In this document: positions 23,081-35,512 of the stretch, in pieces
Layout of the letters: the number at the start of each line of letters is the position of its first letter
How positions within the stretch are numbered: position 1 is the first letter of the stretch
NCBI GenBank assembly: GCA_036877525.1
Contig: JAZGTH010000032.1
Coordinates: forward strand, 2,037,501-2,101,500
Direction of reading: 5' to 3'
Length of the DNA stretch: 64,000 bases
From: Chromobotia macracanthus
Taxonomy: Eukaryota; Chordata; Actinopteri; Cypriniformes; Botiidae
Notes under the pieces: model-generated
What the model was told of the DNA's origin: nothing
The model's input: the letters and a program-made list of their open reading frames with translations, nothing else
Database searches by the model: none
Made by a program: the position numbers and the translations under genes

Positions 23081-26000
23081 GTGAATATATTTTTCTGATA
23101 ATGCCTCACAGGTCTATTATGTGATCACAAATCCTCAAGCAGTAAAGTTACAGTCGTCCTGCAGGGTACATTAACAATGCATTACATCTGAACAACACGA
23201 GTCTTCCCTATGCTGTATGTATATATACCGTAAATATACCGAATGTACCGTGGGTATATACTGTATGCCAAATCCATATGAATCAAAATGCAATGTTTAT
23301 TCCTTTAAACATGCTCAGTGCATGCACATTATTTTAGGTGCCAAGGCATTTTAGGTGCCAAGGGTGGGTATATGCTGCATTGTCACAGTAACATAAAGGG
23401 GGCATATATGGCAATACTACTGTCGTGTTTCTAAGCTGCCCTCTTGCTGATAGCCATTTTTAACATGCCAGCTAATCGGTAGCTTTATCGTTAACAGGAA
23501 TAAACTTTAATATTGTGTATGTGACAAAACACATGTTTAAAATAATTTAAAATTATAATTTCTGTGTCGTGTAGGTTGGCATCATCAAGAAATCCAGCCT
23601 CTTAATATTGGGAAACATGCAAATGTAGTATACAAACATCAGCATGAATAGCTATAGCGCGAAATCAGTGTTAATCTATGCAATTAGGCAAAAATGTGAA
23701 AACCCTTTATGTAGCTACATACACGTCCAGGTTGGACTATTTAGTGTGCGATGAAATCATCAATAATGTTACATAATCACATATTGCAGGGTGGGTTAAA
23801 CGTTGGTCTTTGTGATCTAGTTGTTCCTGGAAAGATGCTAAATGTCACCTCATAGGCTAATGACAGCCACATTTTGTCCTTCATTAATAAATGCATCGCG
23901 CCTTTGTTAGATTTTACATTTAAGCGGATTTAAACAAGACCGTGGCCTGTCTAATGTATAGCATTTTACAATATAGAAAACAGAACATTCTGCTTTTCGT
24001 TTTTATGGAGAAATATGGCACCCTTTCTGTAACGAAATGGAACGACGCTATGCTTAAGAACACCCGTTATAATTATCGACGCTGTAACAACAGAGTGAAT
24101 TCACATAGCGTAAGTTCTTGCGTTCCGCCAGAAACGTATCTTAGCTGCGTATCACGTGCACATTTTGCCGTTGCGTCCTGTTTCTGTGAATATTGTTCTT
24201 CAATTCAAGAACTTGTGCTGTGTGGACGCCCCCTAAACAGTTAAGCTGATATTATGAGTTCTAGTTTTGTCGATTGTCGATGTTGTGAATGATGAAGCTA
24301 GCAGTTCAAAAAAAATTAAAACGCGAAATGAGATTTAAAAAACAAATATACACAGCTGTTTTACAATGACATAAGCATGTGACTACTTTGATGGTTTTAT
24401 TCTCTTTTTGGAGCATTATGGAACAGATATGGAGTAGCGTTGTTTTTGTATGACAAAAACCTCCTTTTGTGTTCTGAACAGTATGAGCTCATTTTCATTT
24501 TTGAGTGAACTACTTTGGGTGCATTACTCAATTACTAGTATTGTGAGTTATTTAAGAAATGGTATTACCCCTCCAGATAAAACTCTCTTACTTCTGGAAA
24601 ACTGGGAATTCTTATACCTAAATATGTATTAAAACAAATAAAATACAATAAAATATAAATAATATATAGCAGTAGTTATTCAGAGACTAGAAATATACAT
24701 TTCAGTTATTATTAAACCCAGTTTGTCTAATTAAGTTACTGACCAGATATTTTCTATGATAGAATCAGCTCCTCAATGCAGAATTTCAGGGCCCACGAAG
24801 ATATTTTTTTTTGTTTTTCTGATTGTCTGCTATGTAGACATAAATTAAGGCAGTCCAGCTCCATTTCTATGAAGAAGTGGATTTTTTTAGGTTGTTCTGG
24901 GTCTTCTCTAGCTTCTTTTTACAAGAAACATCCCCAAAGCATATAAGTGCATTGTTGTTCAAAAAGTGATTGGGATCTTTGCTCATTCTGCCTACTTTCT
25001 AGCTACAACATTGATCTGCTCCTTCAGGGCGATTAAAATAATTGTTTTTAGTTTTTTAGTTGGCCTGCAGTCCTTTGTATAAAGTTTGTATAAAGTATGT
25101 TTTCAACATACTGACATAGTCATGCCCAAATAGTGGCAAACTGAGTTCAGCCTCAAAGAAATACAGAACAACATTGGAAAAGAAACATGTTTTACAATGA
25201 CACCCCTAAGTTGTGTGTGAATAGAATGGTATCTAGTTGTGTAATCAAATATAAAGATATTTCTTACATCCCATATGAGCTACCTCATATAAACCTGTGT
25301 TCTCCTAAACTCAAACCTGTTGCTTAACTGTCCTTACAATTATTCTGAAAGTAACCTAGCTCTCTTTGCGAAATGCGTTCTGCCAACAAAAGATTTACCT
25401 CACAGTGCCTTCTCTTACTGTGGTTAAGACAATCCCTCTGTAATAGTACTTAAAGTCTCAGCTGTTATAGTCCAAAGGAATAAAGCCTTAATTGTGAAAC
25501 AGATAGGCCCAAAGCCCAAATGGCACTCTGAAAAAGTTTAATCAAAGCCAATATAGGATTCAATATCTTGATACCTGATAAAAAGCACAGTTCAAGCAAG
25601 AATGAAACTTATTTTATTCATACAAGGGCCAAATCTGCTTTAGTGCCTTAGCAGCTTGATAAGTGATGACAACATATTTGCTGATGAACACCTTTATAGA
25701 GCTCTAGCCATGTTGAGTCTGCAGAAGTTAAGACTTTGAAGTTTATGAATCAGGTTTTAGGGTGTACTCACACTAGGCATGGTTGCCTTTTACTGTGCCC
25801 AAGTGTGGTTTCCCCGGAGATTACGAAGACAGCTGACTTGATGGAGGAATATGCAGCTTTACTTGCAAACTAAAATTCCTTTTCATCAACAAAGTGAGAA
25901 CCAGACCCATTATAAACCTAAAACTACTTGAATTAATTAAATTAATTGAAAAAATGTACTATGAAAGCAGTAATAGAAGATGTTTGTTGTCTTGATGAGT

Positions 26001-26405
26001 AGTTGTTCCATGCTCTGCCACGGTTAACAATCACACTACATGCAAACTGTGCCCCAGCCCAATTAAATCATGCTCTGGCATAACTCTTCAAGCATGCCAA
26101 AGCAGTACTTCACCCAGGCATGGTTCAGAGTGATCACACTGGTCAAACAAATCAAGCTTTAGGGGTCAAATGTGACCCAAACGCACCCTTAGAAACTGAT
26201 TATTACTTGACCAAATATAGTGCATAGATTTGCATGCCCCCTTCAGAATCTGCTGGATATTTATTATAAAAAACAGGTACAATTAAATTAAAAGTGTTTT
26301 TTAAGTACTGCCCTGATTAAGCAATTTCGCACATCAGATTTTATAGAAGAGATTTGCAATAATTCCATAAAATATCTGAACATTGCATAATAAAACAGAA
26401 AGGGA
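23081..26405 (+). other. presumed hivep3 5' intron, first part
   Basis: If the CpG block is hivep3 exon 1, this is intron. It is AT-rich, with the family A repeat at 25840-26205. I see no supported coding exon; the 100-codon frame at 23942-24244 has no family resemblance. Confidence 0.4.
25840..26205 (+). repeat. dispersed repeat family A, copy 2
   Basis: Second copy of the 7500-7690 sequence: GCAGCTTTACTTGCAAACTA, TCAACAAAGTGAGAACC, TTATAAACCTAAA, then GGCATGGTTCAGAGTG, TTTAGGGGTCAAATG and CGCACCCTTAG. It has an extra central segment missing from copy 1. Confidence 0.6.
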
Positions 26406-26641
26406 GGAAAATAAATAATGAAATAGTCTTTAGGACTGTAGTTAGATCATTATATTAAAAGCAATATTAACAATTTACAAAACCCATAAGCCAAGCTAAA
26501 TGTCAGCAGTCTCCCAGTAAGCAAGCCAATAAGGTGACAGTGGCAAGGAACCAAAATTCCAATAATGTATAGAAGGAGACAAAAACTGGGAAGAAACCAG
26601 GCTCAACCAGGAGGGCCTGTTCTCTTCTGGCACATTAAAGA
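26406..26641 (+). repeat. dispersed repeat family C, copy 1
   Basis: Nearly the whole segment matches 49797-50031: GTCTTTAGGACTGTA, TTAGATCATTA, AACAATTTACAAA, AAATGTCAGCA, CTCCCAGTAAGCAAGCCAA, GACAGTGGCA, AATAATGTATAGA and a final CTGG-ACATTAAAG. It is a widespread-looking fish interspersed repeat with no reading frame. Confidence 0.75.
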
Positions 26642-28079
26642 GAAGATATGTGTATGTGTATACTGTATGTAGGATAGTGTATCGATATTTCAACCTTCAA
26701 CCCAACTATAACTCGATATCCACAAAGCTAACAATTGTCTTTTATGTGTACATAAGCAGTCTTATATGTATGATCACAGGTGGTAGACAGGAATTTGTAT
26801 TTTCAGCTATATATCTATTTTACATTTTTGGGTTTAAAGAAAGCCGATACACCACCCATGGTACGTATTGCAGTACTCTAGTGGTTTACCAAAAGCCCCC
26901 TGCTGCCCCAACCTAAGCCTAGTCCCATTTTTGAGGTTGACCTCACTTATGTCACAAAACAATGTTTTCTTCCTTGACATTTTCGTAAATAGTAATAAGT
27001 ACACTTTTATACCTAATAAGAGCTGTATTTGTTTCTAATTATTAAACACCAGGGCCTGAAATTCATTTGGGATTGCGGGTATTGAACATGTTTTTTCACG
27101 CTAATAATCCAAGAAATTCATGCTTTCCTTTTTAAAATAAATTCCTTTATGAACTCTTGAATTAAACCACACATATTAACAAATCAAAATGTTGTCTTTT
27201 AGTCTGTAATTTCATAATCAGCGTGAATGAATTGGTGCTAGCTCTCTCTCTGTCTCTCTCTCTCCCTCTGTGCGCGTCTGTAGGGATCTCTGTGTAAAGA
27301 AGCACATTCTTGTTTATTTCTTAACATAGGTCGCTACGTAAAGCTGCTGGTAGATTTGGTGCTGGAGAGATGATCGCTTGCTCATAATACAGCAACACTT
27401 TTCATAAGAAAGACTTAAATCAGATCCCATCACTACCTTATAGCACATTTGTCACATTTATGCATATGGAATACATTTGTGTCCAAATGAGCACACATGA
27501 GCACAAAATACCTTTAATGAATGTTGTTTCTTGTATGTTTTTGGATGGGCTTAACTTTCCGAACATTTAACAACTTGTAATTTATAGGACTCCTTGTTCT
27601 TTCGCATTGAACGACAACTTGCCTGTACTAATACCTCTCTGTTCACTATATCTGACACTGCATGCAAAGGAAAGAGGGAAATGATTACAGCCTATTGGCA
27701 ACTGCTAACTTTATACTTATCCTGTAAAGGTTAGTTAGTCTTGATTATTAACGATTGATAACATGACACAAGTAGGCTTGTGTTAGCATTTATTTCGTTG
27801 CAGACACAAACTGAATAGAAACTGCCTACCGCAGGCATACGATTTATTTGCTCAAATCCTGTAAATTGACATACTGTTTAAGAGGTTGCTTTATTTAGGC
27901 TACGTCAATGTTAGACAAAATTTGTAGCAAAACGTCTCTCTTAGTAATAAGCTAAAGCTAACAGGATAACTAGCAACCAGAATACATTGACATTGCAATT
28001 GAGTTGCAGTCAAAAATAAGCTAGCCAACTCGTAAGAATCAATACACCGCTTCGAGGAGCACCTCCGGATATCAAATCA
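26642..28079. other. AT-rich presumed intron, no features seen
   Basis: Contains a short (TC)n stretch near 27243-27265 and nothing else I can support. Confidence 0.4.
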
Positions 28080-29270
28080 ATGAGAACAATACATGTACCA
28101 AGTTTGGTGACCACAAGTGCGAAGGGCCCTGTTGTTTTTCTTAGGATTTTTTAAATTCCTATTTTTAAGGTTTTTGTAGCCTTAACATGCTCATAAAATC
28201 CTGAAATTTTGCACACACATCAAAGTCATTGGCCATTAGGGCCATGCATAGGCTGGCACATGGGAGGGGCAGTGGGCTTGGTAGAAAAAAAAATATGGTG
28301 CATATATCATGCATACATGCTCACACCTGTACAAAACTTGGTACATGTATCTGTTGTATCTGCAGCATGCATTGCACGATTGACTTTAAACTTTGCAGAT
28401 ATGTTTATTGTGTTGGGCTGATGACATTGACATGAGTATTGTGAGTAATGGTCATAGTACCACTTAAAACAAAAATTAAAATAGTCAACTTACATATAGC
28501 CAAGTTACTTCAGCCTTGGTCAGAATAATGTAGAGGCATGACTGGTATAAAATTCTAAATGGATTTGTGATATCTTAAATATTGTTGCCATGGCATTGCA
28601 AAACCAAAACCATATTCCAAAACCATATTCAGGTGTATTTTAGGCGCTTAACATGCTTGAAATGGCATGAAACTTGGTACATACATGATAGAGGTCAGCC
28701 GTTAGACGTGGGCAAATGCACCCTTTTAACTAAAGTGATGGGGGTAGTTTTAATTGTGGTCACCAAACTTGGTACATGTATTGATCTCATCAAAACGGAC
28801 AACTTTCAAAATTACATTATTTAGCTCTGCCCAACAGGACGTCAGCCATTTCGGATTGTATGTGGATTTTTTTGTCAATTCCTGGCTCTGAATTTTAAAT
28901 GCTCCTAAAGAATTTATGAGATTGTCACCAAATTTTATAATTTAAATATTATACCAATACACTGAAGACGGTAAATTGTGATGTGAGTTTTGATATCTTA
29001 AACAGTGCTGTCATGGTGGGGCAATAAATTTATGGGAAAAAATAGAAAAAGGAAGTGACTCATATCTACTGCGTGCATTAAGTGATTTCGTTGAAACTTG
29101 GGCTGCATGTTTGGTCCTAGGGACTGATGACAAAGAGGTGGCTATTGTGAGTCACAGCCATAGTGCCACCAACTGACAGAAGAAAGTATGTCACTTAAAA
29201 CAGCTTTAAAAGGGTGCTTTTAAATATACTTAAGTCACTTCATACTTGGTCAGAAAAAGATATTGAAAAT
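28080..29270. repeat. degenerate repeat with AACTTGGTACATGTAT motifs
   Basis: Phrases such as AAACTTGGTACATGTAT recur at about 28335, 28669 and 28765, with related forms at about 28098 and 29094. They are mixed with TTTTGATATCTTAAA and GTCACTT-ATACTTGGTCAGAA duplicates. This points to a multi-unit dispersed repeat; no reading frame is real. Confidence 0.55.
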
Positions 29271-30019
29271 GTCTGAAAAATTACTTAATACTGCCCTAAT
29301 TTTTACAGGTTGTAAATGCTGCCTGCACTGTTTTCACATGTCTTGTGTAGTATTTTTATGTTTAGTTCTCACTTAAAGTCTTAGTTCTTAATTAAGTTTT
29401 TTGGTCTATTTAAGATTATGTACACAGTTAACTGTGGTCCCATGTTTGTCAAGATTTCAGAAAGGGGAGGGCCCAGTATGCATGAGCTCAAGGTTTATTG
29501 AACAAGTTAGAAACAGAGAGCCAACAAGCAGCCAAATGAGGATGACATCGCTGCACACAGGAAGCCCAAAAACAGGGAAGTGGACAGGTGCCAGGAAGCA
29601 AGCGTCTACAGCCAGGATGCCAGGGAAAAGAGAGATCTTGCCAGTGCTGGGATAACCAGGACACGTGAGAAAGCAGGATACCACAGAGGGGAGTGGGGGC
29701 AGAGACAGGGACAAAGCTGGCGACTGGAGAGGGATTGTAGAAACAGGGTGCTGGATGGCAAAAAAGGGCCAGAGAGGCAGCACTGGTAGGCAGCATAAGA
29801 TGTTCAGAGGCTGAGGAGATGGGGATCTGGTGAGCAAAAACAAAAGGAAGAGATAAAACAAACTGAAATAGGAAGCCCAAAATGAAAAAAAAAATCTAAG
29901 ATACTCTAGAGGGAAAAAGAAAATACAAGGATATCTAGATGTTAGGGAAAGAATAAAAAGTAGAAGTAAGATCATAAGTTAACTAGGCAAAAGTGAATGA
30001 ATGACAAAATTTTATATTT
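29271..30019. other. presumed intron with purine-rich block
   Basis: A block at 29450-29960 is strongly A/G-rich on the + strand and gives a long pyrimidine-coded frame on the - strand (172 codons) of Leu/Phe/Ser/Pro bias. I read this as composition, not coding. It may be mobile-element leader or tail sequence. Confidence 0.35.
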
Positions 30020-31230
30020 TCTAGATTCTTTTCACATAAAATATTTCAAGACTTTTTTGTTTTAATTCTATTGATCACGGCTTACAAATCCAGTATGTCA
30101 AAATATTAGAATGTTTTCTCAGATATTAATTAAAAATAATTTACAATACAGAAATTTTCAAGATCTCAAGCATATGTTTAATTATCCAGTCAATACTTCG
30201 TTGGAACTCCTTTTGCATGAATTACTGATCAGCCCTTAGTGCTGCTAAGGCATTATTGAAGCTTAGATTGCTTTGATAGCAGCCTTCAGCTCATCTGTAT
30301 TGTTGAGTCGGATGTTTCTCATTTTCCTCTTGACCATACCCCATAGAAGTGCATAGAAGTCCTGCTTATAAAGGAAATCTGCATCTCCAAATAACTTATC
30401 AGCAGACGGAAGAATGAGGTACTCTAATCTCCTGGTAGACAGCTCCATTGACTTTGGACTTGATAAAGTGGACTAACACCAGCAAAGAATATGACAACCC
30501 AAATCATCATATACTGTGGAAACTTTACACAGGACTTCAAGCAACTTACCTCTCTACTCTTCCTCTCTGGGGCCTTCATTTCCAAATGCAAAATTTACTT
30601 TCATCTGAAAAAAAAACTTTGGACCACAATCCAGTTCTTTTTGTGCGTAGCCCATGTGAGACGCTTCTGATATTGTTTCTGGTTCAGGAGTGGCTTGGTA
30701 CTGAGAATGTGACAGCTGTAGCACATTCCTGAAGAATTCTGTGTGGTAGCTCTTGATGCACTAACTCCAACTTAAGTCCACTCCTTGTGTGAAGCCCTGC
30801 AAAGTTTTTGAATCTGTTTCTGACCTGATTTCCAAGTTTGTGGTCACCCCTATTGCTTGCACACCTTTTCCTACTACACTTTTCCATTCAACTTTCTATG
30901 AATATGCTTCGATATAGAACTCTGTAAACAGCCAGCCCTTTCAGGGATGACCTTTTGTCGCTTACCTTTGTGAAGGGTGTTGATGATTGTTTTCTGGACA
31001 ACTGTCAAGTCAGTATTCTTCCCCATGGTAATAGTTAAATATGCTGAACCAAGCGGTATCAGGTATTGGTATTCTATGAATAGTAATTTAATTAAGCTCA
31101 AAATTAAATATTCTAATATTTTGAGAAATTTTTATTTTAAGATGTAGACTCTAATTAATGACCAAAAATTAAAGCAATTTAGTTTAGATGTTAAAAGTCT
31201 ATAATATACTTAAATAATTAAATTACTGAT
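30020..31230 (-). mobile_element. Tc1/mariner transposon with decayed transposase
   Basis: On the - strand the N-terminus begins MGKNTDLTVVQKTIINTLHK, a Tc1-type helix-turn-helix start (about 31025). A middle part near 30880-30690 carries SNRGDHKL, and the C-terminal part (about 30448-30263) has LPSADKLFGDADFLYKQDF followed by VKRKMRN and NNTDELKAAIKA. The stretch between QDF and VKRKMRN, where the catalytic loop containing the second acidic residue lies, is deleted, and frames shift. The 15-base TCAAAATATTAGAAT at about 30098 is exactly inverted near 31110, fitting terminal inverted repeats. Confidence 0.8.
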
Positions 31231-32229
31231 GAAAAATATTTAATGTTTTGATAATATTCTAATTTGAGTTCCATCTGTATCTGTCTCTTTTTACCACCTT
31301 CCTAATATGCTGTTGGTCCTCTGCATGCTGCTAAAACAGTGCTGCCGAGGCATGGACACTGAATGGTGCCCTGTAGTATCTGGCCCCAAGACTTTCCTTG
31401 GGCAGCAGATCCTTCAAGTCATGTATGTTGTGAAGTAGAGCCACTGTGGATAAAACTTGTTGGTCCAGCACATCCCACAGATGCTCAAGGGCCAGGGCAA
31501 CACTTTAAACTCTTCATTATGTCTCAGACTATTCCTGAACACCAGCTGGTTGACATTCCACAATGCGCACACAAACATGTCCGTCCACAAGATGTAAAAG
31601 CAAACCGAACTCATCAGTACCATGTTTGATAAATTCTCACCAGTGCTGAGCAGGAACACCTGCTTGCTTACCATCTAATCTACCCAGACCTTAATATATG
31701 GCCTTAGGAGATGACCTATGATATTTGACTTTGACTGGTCACAATGTTTTGGCTCATTAATGTATACACTTATCAGTCGCAACTTTAAAACCACTGACAG
31801 TTGAAGTCAATAACATTCATTTACAATGTTATACAGGCTCATTGATGCTTGTGGAAAGTGAAAGCTAGCCTGTCTGGTCAGATCAAGCAAAAGAGCTCCT
31901 GTAGTTTTAGCAAATTGCTAAAAAAAACTATGCTGCCCATGAAAGTTTTACAATCACTGGACAGGGAGACAAACTCAGCAGTAGGGCTTTATTGAACAGA
32001 TGGTAATTTTGAAAACAGATAAAACAGGTATGTGTTAATTGAATATCATATGAGCGAACAGTAACAGTCTTATTTTTCAGGTGCAAGGAATGTAGTTAAA
32101 AATAGAGGATGATTGTTGGCGAATAGGACGAGGGAACACAAGAATACCTCAGATGTGGAGCACAGATCATTGGCCAGTCATCCACAAGCAGAGGTGGACG
32201 GGAATCCTTATGCACACCAGACTCTGTGG
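31231..32229. other. presumed intron, repeat-like, unassigned
   Basis: A block near 31300-31760 has mixed composition and two antiparallel 86-88 codon frames; it may be mobile-element DNA. No domain was recognised. The part after 31930 may belong to the 3' end of the gypsy relic that follows on the - strand. Confidence 0.3.
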
Positions 32230-33035
32230 AGGAAGGTGATGGAGGCATAGTAAGGTTTAAGGAGAGACGCCTGGAAGGTAGGTGCAGTTGTGTAGTATGG
32301 TGGAAGGTTTAACCGGTAAGTGACTGGGTTGATTTGTTTTTGAATAATGGGACCAATGATAGGTGGGAGTTTTTTAAACTTCGATCATTAGCCTGGCTCT
32401 TCTGACAGACCGTCCGCTGTAGGTGGATGTAAGCTGAGTCCCATACCTGCTCAACCAGTGGTCCACAGCCATAGTTTTGAAAGTCATGATGGAATAATGA
32501 CTTTCACTTATTCTGTTTTCTTTGTGGTGGAATGAACTCCCAGCCTCCACCCGATCCGCTGAGACCATCACAAAACAACTCAAAACACACCTGTTTTGCA
32601 AACACCTGACTAATCCCTAATGCTTTATTCTATCCTCAAAAAAATTATTGTCTCTAGTTCATCTTGTCTCTAGTAACAGAATACAATATCCACTTGTAAA
32701 TGTAGTTTTGTAGACTTGGCTTGTTGGCTTGCAAGGCAAAATGTTCAATGCTCTCGTCCTTTGTAAGTCGCTTTGGATAAAAGTGTCTACTAAATGACTA
32801 GATGTAAATAATGCCTCCACTGCCCAGAGCTGTGATGTGGCCCTTTAATGGTACCAGCTGACAGACCTTCAAGAAGCGATCCACAGCGACCAGTATGTAG
32901 GTACAGGAGTCAGATGTTGGCAGCCCGGACAGTCTGTAGCGTGCACATAACACGGTGTCCCTATCTGTCCTAAATAAAGCAGTATTCAAAATTAAAATTG
33001 TGCTGGGTCTGAAATCACTCACTTGTTCCCTCATT
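32230..33035 (-). pseudogene. Ty3/gypsy integrase relic, interrupted
   Basis: Read on the - strand, about 32950-32816 carries LPTSDSCTYILVAVDRFLK followed by LVPLKG, the integrase core start. After an inserted LINE tail, about 32480-32230 carries AVDHWLSRYGTQL, INPVTYRLNLPP and TFQASLLKPYY, the integrase C-terminal region. The frame has stops and shifts. The two halves are in order on one strand, so they were one element before the insertion. Confidence 0.75.
32485..32815 (+). mobile_element. L2-type LINE 3' end inserted in gypsy
   Basis: The + strand reads WWNELPASTRSAETITKQLK followed by THLFCKHL, the last residues of fish L2-like ORF2. It continues to the standard 3' tail TTGTAAGTCGCTTTGGATAA and ends in short ATGTAAATA-type repeats at about 32810. 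The 5' side is truncated, as usual for LINE insertions. It is on the opposite strand to the gypsy relic it interrupts. Confidence 0.8.
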
Positions 33036-34610
33036 CATTACCACTATAGAGGGGTTTTCAAAGTGTGGGGCATGCATGGGGTTAAAAATAGTCTCTGTGC
33101 AGCAGGAAAACAATAAAAGGCCATGTTTGTTAACACAGCAGCAGAATACAGTTGTCAGTCCTTATGCATAGTCAATCTTACGACACCAAGCAGATGCTGT
33201 ATTATGCCTGTTCCAGACAGATAAAAAGCTGGAGATCTTTCTCTCCTGCTCTGCTTGACTGCATCATTCAGAAAAACACAAAGCGTGACAGGCTTTTATC
33301 TGTCTGTAACCCACCCTACATGGACAACAAAGAGAACGAAAGCGATTTAAACAAAACAAATTAAAGTTATATAAAGTGCAGAAATAGCAAAATAAGCTTC
33401 TTGAAGAGGAAGAATAATGCAATAATGCTGCTCCAAAATAATGTAATACAAACATTTAAAGCGATTGTTTTCTTGCCGGTATATGCAAAGCAGCAGTTCA
33501 ACTGCCAGTGTGAAAGCAACTGCTCTGTCTACGCGCAACTTGCACTTGCATGTGTTTGGTGTGAAACAGCCATTTTGTAGTGCAACAGAGCAACGGAAAC
33601 TGTCCTCTATATAAAATACAGTTTATATAGTGTCGTTGTGTGTTGTGTTTTGTAATGTGGGGTTCTTGCTATTCACAGACTCAAAGTTTGTAAGTAAATG
33701 TAGTTGTCAATCCGAAACACTGACAGTCTAAACTTTGCCAAATACACATCACTCACTAAGGTAGGGATGTATGTATATTAATTAATAGAAGAGTTACATC
33801 TTTGTTTACAGTTCTTTTCCCACTCTATTACAGATCTTCTGCTGATTTTGACTGGGATGGACAGTAATTACGTAGTCATTGTGTATGTTTGCTCAAAAGG
33901 GAGGCCCATGACGTTTGACTTTGATAATATAGCAAAAAGGACATTTGGGTCTAGTATATGGGGAAGGAGTGAATGAAGGTGACTAAGCAAATTCAGCTGC
34001 TGAGGTAAATAATGTGTCAGGGAGTTTTGTTGTGGACATTTTCATTATAAAGATTTCGCTTACATCTGTGTGTCTTTATAGATTGTATATCAGATTGTCT
34101 TTATAAATTACAGATCATAATATATTGTATCATTACTTTAGTTATAGAGTAGTTATAGAGTGAGAAAAAAAATAGTTGGATGGAAAAAGATGCATCAAGA
34201 AGCATTGTCTCGATTAGAATTGTGAGGTGCCTAGAGGTTCACACCCCTAGTCTGTGACAGGCTTTTATTCAAATTGTGAATATATTATAAACAGAGTACT
34301 CTCTTTAATATAATCACTATAGCTCACAATATCAATTACAATAATTTTCAAATATTAGCCATCATATTTGAAGAGGTGTCAACAAAAATGTTAATATGGT
34401 TCAAAGTAAGTTTATGACTTTGTTAAAACATTTTTATGTTTACATGGACTTTTCCAGTAAGCAACACAAGAACCAGTAATACTTCACTGAGTGGTGTAGA
34501 ATTAGACTTAATTAGAAAACTCCAAGGGTCTTTACTGTAAATAAGCTGACTCATACATGAAGAATTTTCTTTGAGTTTTCCTAACCTCTCCAAATCTCAC
34601 TTTAAGATAA
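33036..34610. other. presumed intron, no supported feature
   Basis: AT-rich; a few 60-70 codon frames near 33150-33540 lie on both strands over the same bases, which argues against coding. Nothing else is seen. Confidence 0.4.
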
Positions 34611-34870
34611 CATGTTTTATGGGGACATTCCATAGACATAATGGTTTTAATGTTCTATCCCCCCCCACACACTAACCCTACCCATAAACCTAACCCCCAC
34701 AGAAAATTTTAGTTTTTAAAAAAAAAAAAAGAATTCTGTATGATATACAAGCTTGTTTTCTCATAGGGACCTAAACATGTCTCCACAAGGTTACAATTTA
34801 CTGGTATTACTATACTTGAGAGGACATTTGGTCCTCATAATGTAATAAATACCAGAACCACACATACACA
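34610..34870. repeat. dispersed repeat of ATGGGGACATTC / CCCTACCC type
   Basis: Contains TTATGGGGACATTCCATAGA, a C-rich stretch with CTAACCC units, then GTCTCCACAAGGTTACAA and GGACATTTGGTCCTCATAA. This arrangement is a common fish interspersed sequence in my recollection. It is non-coding. Confidence 0.5.
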
Positions 34871-35139
34871 TATTATGTATGTAGCAACATAGGATGCACC
34901 TAGTGCAGTTAAGATTACTAACCTAGTACAGGTTAAGATAATTCAAAACTGAAATGTAAACTGAAGTTTTGGAGAAGCTTTAATGAGAGTTATGTTTTAT
35001 TTAATATTTTCTGCTCACTAAATAATAGTTTTGATGACGTTATCACTGTTTTTCACATTTTAGAAGTTAATTAGTAGATTGAGTACAGTAGACATGTCCA
35101 CATGAGTAGATATGTCCAACATTTTGACTTTTGATTGTG

Positions 35140-35195
35140 GTTGGAGATAAACTCTGCAGGACAGTGACCCTCCAGGACTGAGTTTGGACACACCT
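35140..35195 (-). repeat. dispersed repeat family D, copy 1
   Basis: TGGAGATAAACTCTGCAGGA with the following CAGTG-CCTCCAGGACTGAG is the reverse complement, with mismatches, of the sequence at about 54338-54387. The two copies are 19 kb apart in opposite orientation. Confidence 0.55.
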
Positions 35196-35512
35196 GAACT
35201 ATATAAATTATTGATTCTATTTCTATATGTATATATTCCGGCAGGTGACCTAGTGGTTTGTCCTTTGGTGCAGAGAACAGGATTTTCAGACAGAAGCACC
35301 TGGAGGAAACTGGTAAGACCTTTTTTTCAGTTACCTAAGGGATCTTTGGGAATGTAATGAACATTTTTTAAAGTGCACTGTATAATGTTTATGCTCTTGC
35401 TGTGTTCAGTTGCTGTGATTATAAGACAAATATTTTATATTTTGTAATGTGCAGAAATTTGGTAAGACAGATGTCAATCAACGTTTTAGGAAAGACCAAT
35501 GAAAATTGGTGA

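Noticed and set aside
23942..24244. 100-codon frame with an E-box-like CACGTG nearby
   Set aside because: No similarity to any known protein family and no splice context; likely chance.
29457..29975. 172-codon - strand frame rich in Leu, Phe, Ser and Pro
   Set aside because: It follows from the purine-rich + strand composition; two frames overlap it, and no domain is visible.
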